NCBI RefSeq assembly: GCF_014650775.1
Contig: NZ_BMVP01000010.1
Span: 161,861 to 225,860, forward strand
Length of the DNA stretch: 64,000 nucleotides
From: Streptomyces cirratus
Lineage (GTDB): Bacteria > Actinomycetota > Actinomycetes > Streptomycetales > Streptomycetaceae
Direction of reading: 5' to 3'
The translations under genes were made by a program, and so were the position numbers. Positions 57,701 through 64,000 of this stretch are shown here, in pieces (position 1 is the stretch's first letter; each line of letters starts with the position of its first letter). The notes under the pieces are model-generated. The model saw only the letters and a list, made by a program, of their open reading frames with translations. It was not told where the DNA came from and ran no database searches.

Positions 57701-60292
57701 GTTGGCCATCAGGTTGACGTTGTCGGTGAGGTCCTTCCAGATGCCCGTGACACCGCGCACCCGGGCCTGCCCGCCGAGGATGCCCTCGGAGCCCACCTCG
57801 CGGGCCACCCGGGTCACCTGCTCCGCGAAGGACGACAGCTGGTCCACCATCGTGTTGACCGTGGTGACCAGCTCCAGGATCTCGCCCTTGGCGTCCACCG
57901 TGATCTTCTTGGAGAGGTCGCCCATGGCGACCGCCGTCGTCACCTCGGCGATGTTGCGCACCTGCGAGGTCAGGTTGTTGGCCATGAAGTTGACGGACTG
58001 CGTGAGGTCCTTCCAGGTGCCGGAGACGCCCTTGACCTCCGCCTGACCGCCCAGGATGCCCTCGGTGCCCACCTCGCGGGCCACCCGGGTCACCTGCTCG
58101 GCGAAGTTCGACAGCTGGTCGACCATCGTGTTCAGGGTGTTCTTGAGCTCCAGGATCTCGCCCCGGGCGTCCACGTCGATCTTCTGCGACAGGTCACCGC
58201 GCGCCACCGCCGTCGCGACCTGCGCGATGTTGCGCACCTGCGAGGTCAGGTTCCCGGCCATGCCGTTGACGGAGTCCGTCAGGTCACGCCACACGCCGGC
58301 CACCCCGGGCACCTGCGCCTGACCGCCCAGACGGCCCTCGGTACCCACGTCGCGGGCGACGCGGGTCACCTGCTCGGCGAACGCGGAGAGCTGGTCGACC
58401 ATCGTGTTGATGGTGTTCTTGAGCTCCAGGATCTCGCCCCGGGCGTCCACGTCGATCTTCTGCGACAGGTCACCGCGCGCCACCGCCGTCGTCACCTGGG
58501 CGATCTGGCGTACCTGGGACGTCAGGTTCCCGGCCATGAAGTTGACGGAGTCGGTGAGCTCCTTCCAGGTGCCGGACACCCCCTCGACCCGGGCCTGGCC
58601 GCCCAGGCGGCCCTCCGTACCGACGTCCCGCGCCATCCGGGTGACCTGGTCCGCGAAGGAGGACAGCTGGTCCACCATCGTGTTCACGGTGTTCTTGAGC
58701 TGGAGCATCTCACCGGAGACGTCCACCGTGACCTTCTGCGACAGGTCGCCGTTGGCCACCGCCGTGGTCACCTGCGCGATGTTGCGCACCTGGCCGGTGA
58801 GGTTGCGGAAGGCGGTGTTCACCGAATCGGTGAGGTCCTTCCAGGTACCGGCCGCCCCGGGCACCTGCGCCTGACCGCCCAGCTCTCCCTCCACACCGAC
58901 CTCACGGGCCACGCGGGTCACCTCGGCACCGAACGACTGGAGCTGGTCCACCATCGTGTTGACGGTGTTCTTGAGCTCCAGCATCTCGCCGGCCACATCG
59001 ACCGTGACCTTCTGCGACAGGTCGCCGTTGGCCACCGCCGTGGTCACCTGCGCGATGTCACGCACCTGCGTCGTCAGGTTCCGGAAGACCGTGTTCACCG
59101 AATCGGTGAGGTCCTTCCACGTACCGGCCGCCCCGGGCACCTGCGCCTGACCGCCCAGCAGACCCTTGGCACCGACCTCGCTGGCCACGCGCGTGACCTC
59201 GTCCGCGAAGGTCCGCAGGGTCTCCGTCATCTGGTTGATCGTCTCGGCCAGCTGCGCGACCTCGCCGCGCGCGCTCACGCGTACCTTCTGCGACAGGTCA
59301 CCATTGGCGACGGCCGTCGTGACCTGCGCGATCCCCCGGACCTGGGCCGTCAGGTTCCCGGCCATCGTGTTGACGGAGTCGGTCAGGTCCTTCCACACGC
59401 CCGCGACCCCGGGCACCTTCGCCTGGCCGCCCAGCTCACCCTCCGTACCCACCTCACGGGCGACCCTCGTCACCTCGGAGGAGAAGGAGGACAGCTGGTC
59501 CACCATCGTGTTCACGGTGTTCTTGAGCTGGAGCATCTCACCGGCCACGTGCACCGTGACCTTGCGCGAGAGATCGCCCTTGGCGACCGCCGTCGTCACG
59601 AGGGCGATGTCACGCACCTGGGCGGTGAGCCGGTACGCCATCGTGTTGACGGAGTCGGTCAGGTCCTTCCAGGAACCGGACATGCCCCGCACCTGCGCCT
59701 GGCCACCGAGCTTGCCCTCGGTACCCACCTCCAGCGCCACCCGCGTCACCTCGTCGGTGAACGCCGACAGCTGGTCGACCAGGTTGTTGACCGTCCGCCC
59801 GACCTTGAGGAACTCCCCGCGCAGCGGATGCCCTGCCCCGTCGGCCGTCTGCGTCCGCAGGTCCATCCGCTGGTCCAGGTCACCCTCGGCGACCGCCGAC
59901 AGCACCCGGCCCACCTCGGACACCGGCCGGGCCAGATCGTCCACGAGCTGGTTCGAGGCATCGATCGCGGCCGCCCAGGACCCCTCACAGGCACCTGTTT
60001 CCAGCCGCTCGCTCAGCTTGCCCTCGCGGCCCACCATCCGCCGCACCCGCGACAGCTCCCCCGTCAGGTGCAGATTTCGGTCGGCGACCTCGTTGTAGAC
60101 GGCGGCCACCTCCGCCATCACACCCTCGCCGGACACCGTCAGCCGCTTGCGGAAATTGCCGTCCCGCATCGACACCAGGGCCGTGAGCAGACGGTTCAGA
60201 GCGGCGGTATCGACCTCCGTCGTACCGTTCCGCCGGGACCGCCCGCCCTTCGCGCGCGTCCCCGTACGCCGCACCGCTGCGCCAGACTCCAC
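54752..60292 (-). CDS. osaA: Hybrid sensor kinase OsaA with HAMP array
   Basis: This is a 1846-residue cytoplasmic hybrid kinase (no membrane helix seen). Residues about 60-1110 are a HAMP-like array: eleven units, each with a GDL/GDM motif and LGGQA, repeating every 92 residues (276 bp). A GAF domain, a coiled coil, HisKA (SHELRTP, about H1366), HATPase_c (NLLSNAVKFTDGG), an Ala/Pro linker and a receiver (MDIMMPEMDG, about D1776) follow. OsaA of S. coelicolor has the same layout and works with OsaB in osmoadaptation. The GTG at 60292 has GGGAGG upstream. Long HAMP arrays in soluble kinases are thought to sense osmotic stress, as in fungal Nik1/Hik1 kinases. Confidence 0.93.
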   Translation of the reverse strand: MESGAAVRRTGTRAKGGRSRRNGTTEVDTAALNRLLTALVSMRDGNFRKRLTVSGEGVMAEVAAVYNEVADRNLHLTGELSRVRRMVGREGKLSERLETGACEGSWAAAIDASNQLVDDLARPVSEVGRVLSAVAEGDLDQRMDLRTQTADGAGHPLRGEFLKVGRTVNNLVDQLSAFTDEVTRVALEVGTEGKLGGQAQVRGMSGSWKDLTDSVNTMAYRLTAQVRDIALVTTAVAKGDLSRKVTVHVAGEMLQLKNTVNTMVDQLSSFSSEVTRVAREVGTEGELGGQAKVPGVAGVWKDLTDSVNTMAGNLTAQVRGIAQVTTAVANGDLSQKVRVSARGEVAQLAETINQMTETLRTFADEVTRVASEVGAKGLLGGQAQVPGAAGTWKDLTDSVNTVFRNLTTQVRDIAQVTTAVANGDLSQKVTVDVAGEMLELKNTVNTMVDQLQSFGAEVTRVAREVGVEGELGGQAQVPGAAGTWKDLTDSVNTAFRNLTGQVRNIAQVTTAVANGDLSQKVTVDVSGEMLQLKNTVNTMVDQLSSFADQVTRMARDVGTEGRLGGQARVEGVSGTWKELTDSVNFMAGNLTSQVRQIAQVTTAVARGDLSQKIDVDARGEILELKNTINTMVDQLSAFAEQVTRVARDVGTEGRLGGQAQVPGVAGVWRDLTDSVNGMAGNLTSQVRNIAQVATAVARGDLSQKIDVDARGEILELKNTLNTMVDQLSNFAEQVTRVAREVGTEGILGGQAEVKGVSGTWKDLTQSVNFMANNLTSQVRNIAEVTTAVAMGDLSKKITVDAKGEILELVTTVNTMVDQLSSFAEQVTRVAREVGSEGILGGQARVRGVTGIWKDLTDNVNLMANNLTSQVRNISQVSAAVANGDLTKKVTVEARGEVAQLADTVNTMVKTLSSFADEVTRVAREVGTEGRLGGQAHVPGVSGTWKDLTDSVNFMASNLTGQVRQIAMVTTAIAKGDMTKKIDIDARGEILELKTTINTMVDQLSSFADQVTRVAREVGTEGILGGQARVRDVDGTWRDLTESVNEMAGNLTRQVRAIAAVATAVTRGDLNLKIDVDAAGEIQVLQDNINTMIANLRDTTLANKEQDWLKGNLARISALMQGRRELDDVASLIMSELTPVVSAQHGAFFLALPTGGSTEIGTDGGGDGSYELRMRGSYAYAGGQMPISFRPGEGLIGTVAEEKRTILVENTPPGYLKISSGLGEAPPAHVIVLPVLFEGKVLGVIELASFTPFTQIQKDFLSQIAEMIGTSVNTISVNSKTEVLLKQSQEMTEQLRERSDELENRQKALQAANAELEEKAELLARQNRDIEVKNTEIEEARQVLEERAEQLAVSMRYKSEFLANMSHELRTPLNSLLILAKLLADNADGNLSPKQVEFAETIHGAGSDLLQLINDILDLSKVEAGKMDVSPTRIALVQLVDYVEATFRPLTAEKGLDFSVRVSPELPATLHTDEQRLLQVLRNLLSNAVKFTDGGAVELVIRPAGADVPSAIREQLLEAGSLREADADLIAFSVTDTGIGIAASKMLVIFEAFKQADGTTSRKYGGTGLGLSISREIARLLGGEIHAASEPGRGSTFTLYLPLHPSELPPQGYAPPTPGGARGEYRRPAAEEARREAAADAAAAVPVPAVEPGERRPALPAADGGRAAQAQGGPAALFRRRRKSLSDLEPRTAVPGQSDAQGDGSGWGGELEELPPVPRTYDFHGEKVLIVDDDVRNVFALTSVLEQHGLAVLYAENGREGIEVLEQHDDVTVVLMDIMMPEMDGYATTSAIRRMPQFAGLPIIALTAKAMQGDREKAIDSGASDYVTKPVEPDYLLSVMEQWMRGK
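57100..59690 (-). repeat. 276-bp tandem repeat array (HAMP units of osaA)
   Basis: About ten head-to-tail 276-bp units encode 92-residue HAMP-like modules. Recurrent landmarks (for example CCATCGTGTT) appear at exact 276-bp steps. Parts are nearly identical: 58136-58215 equals 58412-58491 over 80 bp. The array lies wholly inside osaA. Confidence 0.9.
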
Positions 60293-60520
60293 CGTGTCCC
60301 TCCCGAAAGGGTCGACCACTGTTCCACCGAAACCCGGCGAGTCAAACGCCCGGCTAGACCATCCTGCCCAGTGTTTCACCCTGGCCGAACCCGGCCATAA
60401 CACTTCGGCACCATTGCACACCGCCCGCACTCCCCGGGTGGAATCCCCGACGACGGCACCATGCGGACCGCGAAGGTAAGTAACCTGGCACCCGATGTCC
60501 AACCGCGTCGAAGGAGACTT

Positions 60521-63043
60521 GTGATCACGGCACGGGCGGCTGCCAGTTTCGATCCCCTAGGACGCTCGGTGGCCGCGGCCCGCGCGTTCGTCCGCGACAC
60601 CCTGCAGGGCTGGGGCTTCGCGGACATCATCGACGACGCCGTCGTGCTCACCAGCGAGCTCGTCACCAACGCCGTGGTACACGCCGGAACCCGCGCAGAG
60701 GTGCTGTGCCTGCGCACCGAGGACGGCGTACGCATCGAGGTGGCCGACCGGTACCCGGAACGCGAGCTCCCGCTCCGGCACCCCGGCGAACGACCCTACG
60801 CCGACCCCGACCGGGAGAACGGCCGCGGACTCATGCTCTGCGCCGCGCTCGCCACCCGCTGGGGAGTCGAGTACACCGCCACCAACAAACACGTGTGGTT
60901 CCGGCTCGACGTCCCGGACCGTCCGGTCGGTACCCGCTCGGCCGGGCCCGTCGTCCCCGACCAGCTGCTCCCCCTCGCCGACAGCCGGGTCCGCGTCGCC
61001 GTCATCCAGATCGACGCCTCCGACAGCGTCTGCGCCTGGAACGAGGACGCCGAGCACATCTTCGGCCACACCGCCGAGAAGGTCCTCGGCCGCCCGCTCG
61101 CCGAACTCGCGGCCTGGCCCCAGACCCCCGGCACCGGTACCGGCATCGCCGAAGCGCTCCGGCTGTCCCGCTGGGAAGGCAGCTACGGCATCCGCGGCGC
61201 CGACGGCCGCGTCATCCCCGTTTACGCCTCGCACCTGCGGGTACGCGACGCCCACGGCGAGCCGTCCATCGTCTGCCTCCTGGTCCACGACGACGAACGC
61301 GCCCTCCTCCAGACGCCCGCCCGCATCCCCTCCGACGCCGGCCAGCTCACCGAAGCCCGCCCCGCGGACCCCTTCGAGGTGTTCATCGGCTCCCCCGCCC
61401 CCGACGACCTGGACGGACTGCTCCAGCGCACCGTCGAGCGGGCCCGCGACATGCTCGACGCCGACGCGGCCTTCCTGCTGCTCGCCACCGACGACGAGAC
61501 CGAACTCGAAGTCCGCGCCACCACCGGCCTGCCCTCCACCCGCCAGCGCTTCGCCCGCGTCCCCGTCGAAGCCGGCACCAACCGGTACGGCTCGGCCCGC
61601 ATGCCCGCCGTACACGACGACCTCCTTGCCGTCCCCGGAGCCGTCCCCCTCCTGGAATCCACCGGCATGCGCTCCGTGGTCACCGTCCCCCTCAAGGTGG
61701 AAGGCCGCCTCACCGGCTCCCTCGGCGTCTCCGCCGAGAACCCCGGCCGCTACACCAACGAAGACGCCCTGCGGCTGCAGTTCGCCGCCGACCGCATCGC
61801 GCTCGCCGTCGAATCCGCCCGGCTGGGCGAGCTGGAACGCCTGCGCCGCGGCTCCCTCTCCTTCCTCGTCGAAGCCTCCGACCTGCTCGCCGGCACCCTC
61901 GACCGGGACCAGACCCTGGCCCTGATGGCCCAGATGACCGTCCCCACCCTGGCCACCTGGTGCGCCGTCTACACCATCGCCGACCAGACCTCCGACCCCT
62001 ACCTCTCCTACGTGCTGCACGAGGACGAGGAACGCATCGACGGGCTCAAGGCCCTGCTCTCACAGGTCAGCCCGCCCGAACCGCTCCGCGAGGCCGGCGC
62101 CCGCCCCTGGCCGGAATCCGCCCTCGCCGTCGGCGGCGAGACCGTCGTCCTCCCCCTCCTGGCACGCAACCGCGTCATCGGCATGCTGACACTCGGCAAA
62201 CCGTCCGAGGAGCACTTCCGCCAGGAGATCCTGGAACTCGCGGACGACCTCTCCCGCCGGGCCGCCCTGGCCCTGGACAACGCCCGCCTCTACTCCGAGC
62301 GCACCGCCATCAGCCGCTCCCTCCAGCGCAGCCTCCTGCCGCCCGGCTCCCCCGCCATCCCCGGCATCGAGGTCGAGGTCATCTACCGCGCGGCCGGCGA
62401 GGGCAACGAGGTCGGCGGCGACTTCTACGACGTCTTCCCCATCCGGCCCGGCGTCTACGGCTTCGCCATCGGCGACGTGTGCGGTACGGGCCCCGAGGCG
62501 GCCGCGGTCACCGGCCTCGCCCGGCACGCCCTGCGCCTGCTGGCCCGCGAAGGCCTCGGCGGCCCGGCGGTACTGGAACGCCTCAACGCCGCGATCCTCG
62601 ACGAGGGCGCCCGCAGCCGCTTCCTCACCCTCCTGTACGGCGAGCTCCACCCCCAACCGGACGGTAGCGCCCTCATGAAGGTCGTCTGCGCCGGCCACCC
62701 GCTCCCGCTGCGCCTGCGCCCGGACGGCGAGGTCATCCCCGCCGCCGAGCCTCAGCCGCTGCTCGGCGTCATGGAGGACCTCGACCTCTACGAGCAGACC
62801 CTCACCCTGGACCCGGGCGACGTCCTTCTCTGCGTCACGGACGGCGTGACCGAACGCCGCGAAGGCACGCGCATGCTCGGCGACGACGGCCTCGCGGAAG
62901 TCCTCACCACCTGTACGGGCCTCACGGCCGGCGCCGTCGCCGCCCGCATCCTGCGCGCGGTGGAACGCTTCGCGGCCGAACCCGCCTCGGACGACATGGC
63001 GATCCTGGCCTTCCGCGTGCCCCAGCCGCGCGAGGGCGCCTAG
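60521..63043 (+). CDS. SpoIIE-type PP2C phosphatase with ATPase, PAS and GAF domains
   Basis: This is an 840-residue multidomain regulator. The N-terminus is a HATPase_c/RsbW-like anti-sigma kinase fold (ELVTNAVVHAGT, then ENGRGLMLCAAL), followed by a PAS domain (about 165-290), two GAF domains (about 300-600) and a C-terminal SpoIIE/PP2C phosphatase (GNEVGGDFYDVF; CVTDGVTERR). It could phosphorylate and dephosphorylate an anti-anti-sigma factor. GTG at 60521 has AAGGAG 4 nt upstream; an ATG at 60461 is possible. It is divergent from osaA, as in S. coelicolor, suggesting a shared osmotic or stress role. Confidence 0.88.
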   Translation: MITARAAASFDPLGRSVAAARAFVRDTLQGWGFADIIDDAVVLTSELVTNAVVHAGTRAEVLCLRTEDGVRIEVADRYPERELPLRHPGERPYADPDRENGRGLMLCAALATRWGVEYTATNKHVWFRLDVPDRPVGTRSAGPVVPDQLLPLADSRVRVAVIQIDASDSVCAWNEDAEHIFGHTAEKVLGRPLAELAAWPQTPGTGTGIAEALRLSRWEGSYGIRGADGRVIPVYASHLRVRDAHGEPSIVCLLVHDDERALLQTPARIPSDAGQLTEARPADPFEVFIGSPAPDDLDGLLQRTVERARDMLDADAAFLLLATDDETELEVRATTGLPSTRQRFARVPVEAGTNRYGSARMPAVHDDLLAVPGAVPLLESTGMRSVVTVPLKVEGRLTGSLGVSAENPGRYTNEDALRLQFAADRIALAVESARLGELERLRRGSLSFLVEASDLLAGTLDRDQTLALMAQMTVPTLATWCAVYTIADQTSDPYLSYVLHEDEERIDGLKALLSQVSPPEPLREAGARPWPESALAVGGETVVLPLLARNRVIGMLTLGKPSEEHFRQEILELADDLSRRAALALDNARLYSERTAISRSLQRSLLPPGSPAIPGIEVEVIYRAAGEGNEVGGDFYDVFPIRPGVYGFAIGDVCGTGPEAAAVTGLARHALRLLAREGLGGPAVLERLNAAILDEGARSRFLTLLYGELHPQPDGSALMKVVCAGHPLPLRLRPDGEVIPAAEPQPLLGVMEDLDLYEQTLTLDPGDVLLCVTDGVTERREGTRMLGDDGLAEVLTTCTGLTAGAVAARILRAVERFAAEPASDDMAILAFRVPQPREGA

Positions 63044-63073
63044 CCGCGCACGGCCGGTGGTTCACACCGGGGT

Positions 63074-63711
63074 TCACGTCGGGGGTTCACGCCGGGGCTC
63101 GCTCCGGGGCGCGGATCTGATGCTGCGGGTGGAGGACCGCAGGGCGAAGGCCACCACCACTTCGAAGACGCCGAGCAGGACGAGCCACAGCCCCAGCAGC
63201 CGAGTGAGGGCGACCGCGGAGTCGACCGGGAAGCAGAGCACGACTATGCCCGCGACGGTGCCGAGAACGCCCAGGCCGAAGAGCAGGCCCCGGTGGGCGA
63301 GGCCCCGATCGGCGATGGCGACGTACGCCGTGAGCACTCCGGTGATCAGCCAGAACACCCCGAGGATCAGGGACAGCGCACCGATCGTCTGCATCGGGTG
63401 CCGCAGTACGAGAACGCCCGCCAGCAACGCCAGCAACGCGACCAGCACGCTCGCCAGCCGGCCACCGCCGTCCTGGCTGTGCGAAAAGGCCGTGACGAAG
63501 CGGAAGACTCCTGCGACGAGGAGCTGGAGACCGATGATGACGGCCAGGATGTGCAGCGTCTCATCGGGCCATACGAGGACCAGAATGCCCGGGATCAGGG
63601 TCACGAGGGCGAGCCGAACGCCCAGCGCCACGAGGCTCCGACTTGCTTGAGGACGTCTTCCGGGTCGCTCTGCGTGTGCCGCGGTGCCGCCGCGTCGGGG
63701 GGAAAGGTCAT
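63074..63711 (-). pseudogene. HdeD/DUF308-family membrane protein, apparent frameshift
   Basis: The natural start is ATG 63711 with GGAGG 4 nt upstream. That frame reads MTFPPDAAAPRHTQSDPEDV then LKQVGASWRWAFG and stops at 63601. The next frame continues with LALVTLIPGILVLVWPDE and the remaining helices to 63074, as a full HdeD-type protein of about six helices. Adding one base near 63608-63618 joins the two into a normal HdeD sequence of about 212 residues. So either a 1-nt deletion has broken the gene or the assembly has an error here. A GTG-started shorter product in the second frame cannot be excluded. Confidence 0.7.
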
Positions 63712-63822
63712 CACGCCTCCCAGGCAGGCCGGACGAGCCCCAGGACACGTCGAAGCCGCCGATCGCACCTGTTTTACCCTTCGAAACCACCATAACCAGG
63801 GCCGGTGCAACCCGCCAACGCA

Positions 63823-63854
63823 AAAAGGCCCCCGCCAAATGGCGGGGGCCTTTT
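63823..63854 (-). terminator. Terminator of the rRNA/tRNA-Thr operon
   Basis: A perfect 14-bp inverted repeat (63823-63836 and 63841-63854) has a 4-nt loop. On the minus strand it follows the tRNA and ends in a run of five T, giving a classical intrinsic terminator. The A/T-rich ends also make it functional from the other side. Confidence 0.9.
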
Positions 63855-63859
63855 CTGTT

Positions 63860-63935
63860 TGGAGCCCTTTAACGGAATCGAACCGTTGACCTTCTCCTTA
63901 CCATGGAGACGCTCTACCGACTGAGCTAAAAGGGC
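63860..63935 (-). tRNA. tRNA-Thr (anticodon GGT)
   Basis: This is a 76-nt tRNA on the minus strand with CCA encoded. The acceptor stem is GCCCTTT/AAAGGGC, the D arm has AGCTCAGTCGGTAGAGC, the anticodon stem TCTCC/GGAGA holds the loop ATGGTAA (anticodon GGT), and the T arm has GGTTCGATTCC. It begins only 5 nt after the 5S rRNA end and precedes a terminator, so it is the last gene of the rRNA transcript. Confidence 0.95.
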
Positions 63936-63940
63936 GGGTT

Positions 63941-64000
63941 GTTCGGCGGCGTCCTACTCTCCCACAGGGTCCCCCCTGCAGTACCATCGGCGCTGAAAGG
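63941..64000 (-). rRNA. 5S rRNA, 3' part (cut by window edge)
   Basis: The last 60 bases on the minus strand match the 3' half of a Streptomyces 5S rRNA (GCGCCGATGGTACTGCAGG, then GGGAGAGTAGGACGCCGCCG, ending GAAC at 63941). The 5' half lies outside the window. It marks the end of an rRNA operon. Confidence 0.93.

Noticed and set aside
57100..59690. Regular repeats that could suggest a CRISPR or satellite array
   Set aside because: The period is 276 bp, the whole stretch is coding in one frame and encodes HAMP modules; there are no short repeats with unique spacers.
54992..60400. Very long open frame of about 1800 codons on the plus strand, opposite osaA
   Set aside because: High GC at third codon positions plus the in-phase 276-bp repeat keep the antisense frame open. 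The product is His/Arg/Leu-rich without domains, and osaA on the other strand has clear kinase motifs.
63712..63838. N-terminal extension of the HdeD-family frame to 63838
   Set aside because: The sequence there (MAGAFLRWRVAP...) crosses the rRNA terminator and has no ribosome site; the proper start is ATG 63711 in the other frame.
1..64000. Mobile elements or phage genes
   Set aside because: No transposase, integrase or phage structural motif was seen. The only tRNA lies at the right edge next to 5S rRNA, with no nearby attachment-site duplication visible in the window.

Overview
The window is chromosomal DNA from a high-GC actinomycete, almost certainly Streptomyces. The evidence is very strong G/C at third codon positions, frequent GTG starts, actinomycete-type genes (ClgR, an OsaA-like multi-HAMP kinase, a ClpC2-like decoy, GluABCD) and a gene order that, from memory, follows the S. 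coelicolor block around recA, ftsK and miaB (about SCO5747-SCO5796). I see no insertion sequence, prophage, integrase or CRISPR array. The right edge runs into an rRNA operon: the 3' half of a 5S rRNA, then tRNA-Thr(GGT) and a terminator, all on the minus strand.

Layout. 0-13.8 kb: a secreted trypsin-like protease, then a mostly minus-strand housekeeping block (hflX, M1 peptidase, rshA, dapF, a membrane protein, miaA, two small proteins, a LigB/MEMO-like protein, miaB) and a TAXI-type binding protein. 13.8-19.8 kb: a sugar locus with a LacI regulator and a NanK-like ROK kinase facing a GH5 (probably GH5_18) beta-mannosidase and a Tat-exported GH85 endo-beta-N-acetylglucosaminidase; this reads as an N-glycan-core utilisation island. 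19.8-25.7 kb: the gluK-gluR two-component pair, divergent from the glutamate ABC operon gluABCD, with hairpins inside the operon and a 16-bp terminator stem after it. 25.8-28.6 kb: an FAD monooxygenase, then a Cys-rich leader peptide with an attenuator-like hairpin before cysteine dioxygenase and a rhodanese. 28.6-30.4 kb: recX and recA with a candidate SOS box. 30.4-38.9 kb: accessory genes (secreted I42-like protein, secreted serine protease, single-TM protein, ClpC2-like HTH/Clp_N protein with dyads over its own promoter, AI-2E-family permease, DUF3046, AzlCD and an AraC regulator). 38.9-46.4 kb: lhr helicase, lipoprotein, nei2-type DNA glycosylase, SDR, small membrane protein. 46.4-53.7 kb: clgR, cinA, pgsA, rimO, a RodZ-like protein and ftsK. 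53.7-63.8 kb: osaB, the giant hybrid kinase osaA, a divergent SpoIIE-type phosphatase, and an HdeD-family gene that appears frameshifted.

Themes. Several genes have a -10-like hexamer 6-7 nt before the start codon and no Shine-Dalgarno sequence, which predicts leaderless mRNAs. Convergent neighbours often overlap at their 3' ends (11-53 bp). Stress and proteolysis control recurs: ClgR, the ClpC2-like decoy, RshA, OsaAB and the SpoIIE phosphatase. All start choices and functions come from reading the sequence; no searches were run.
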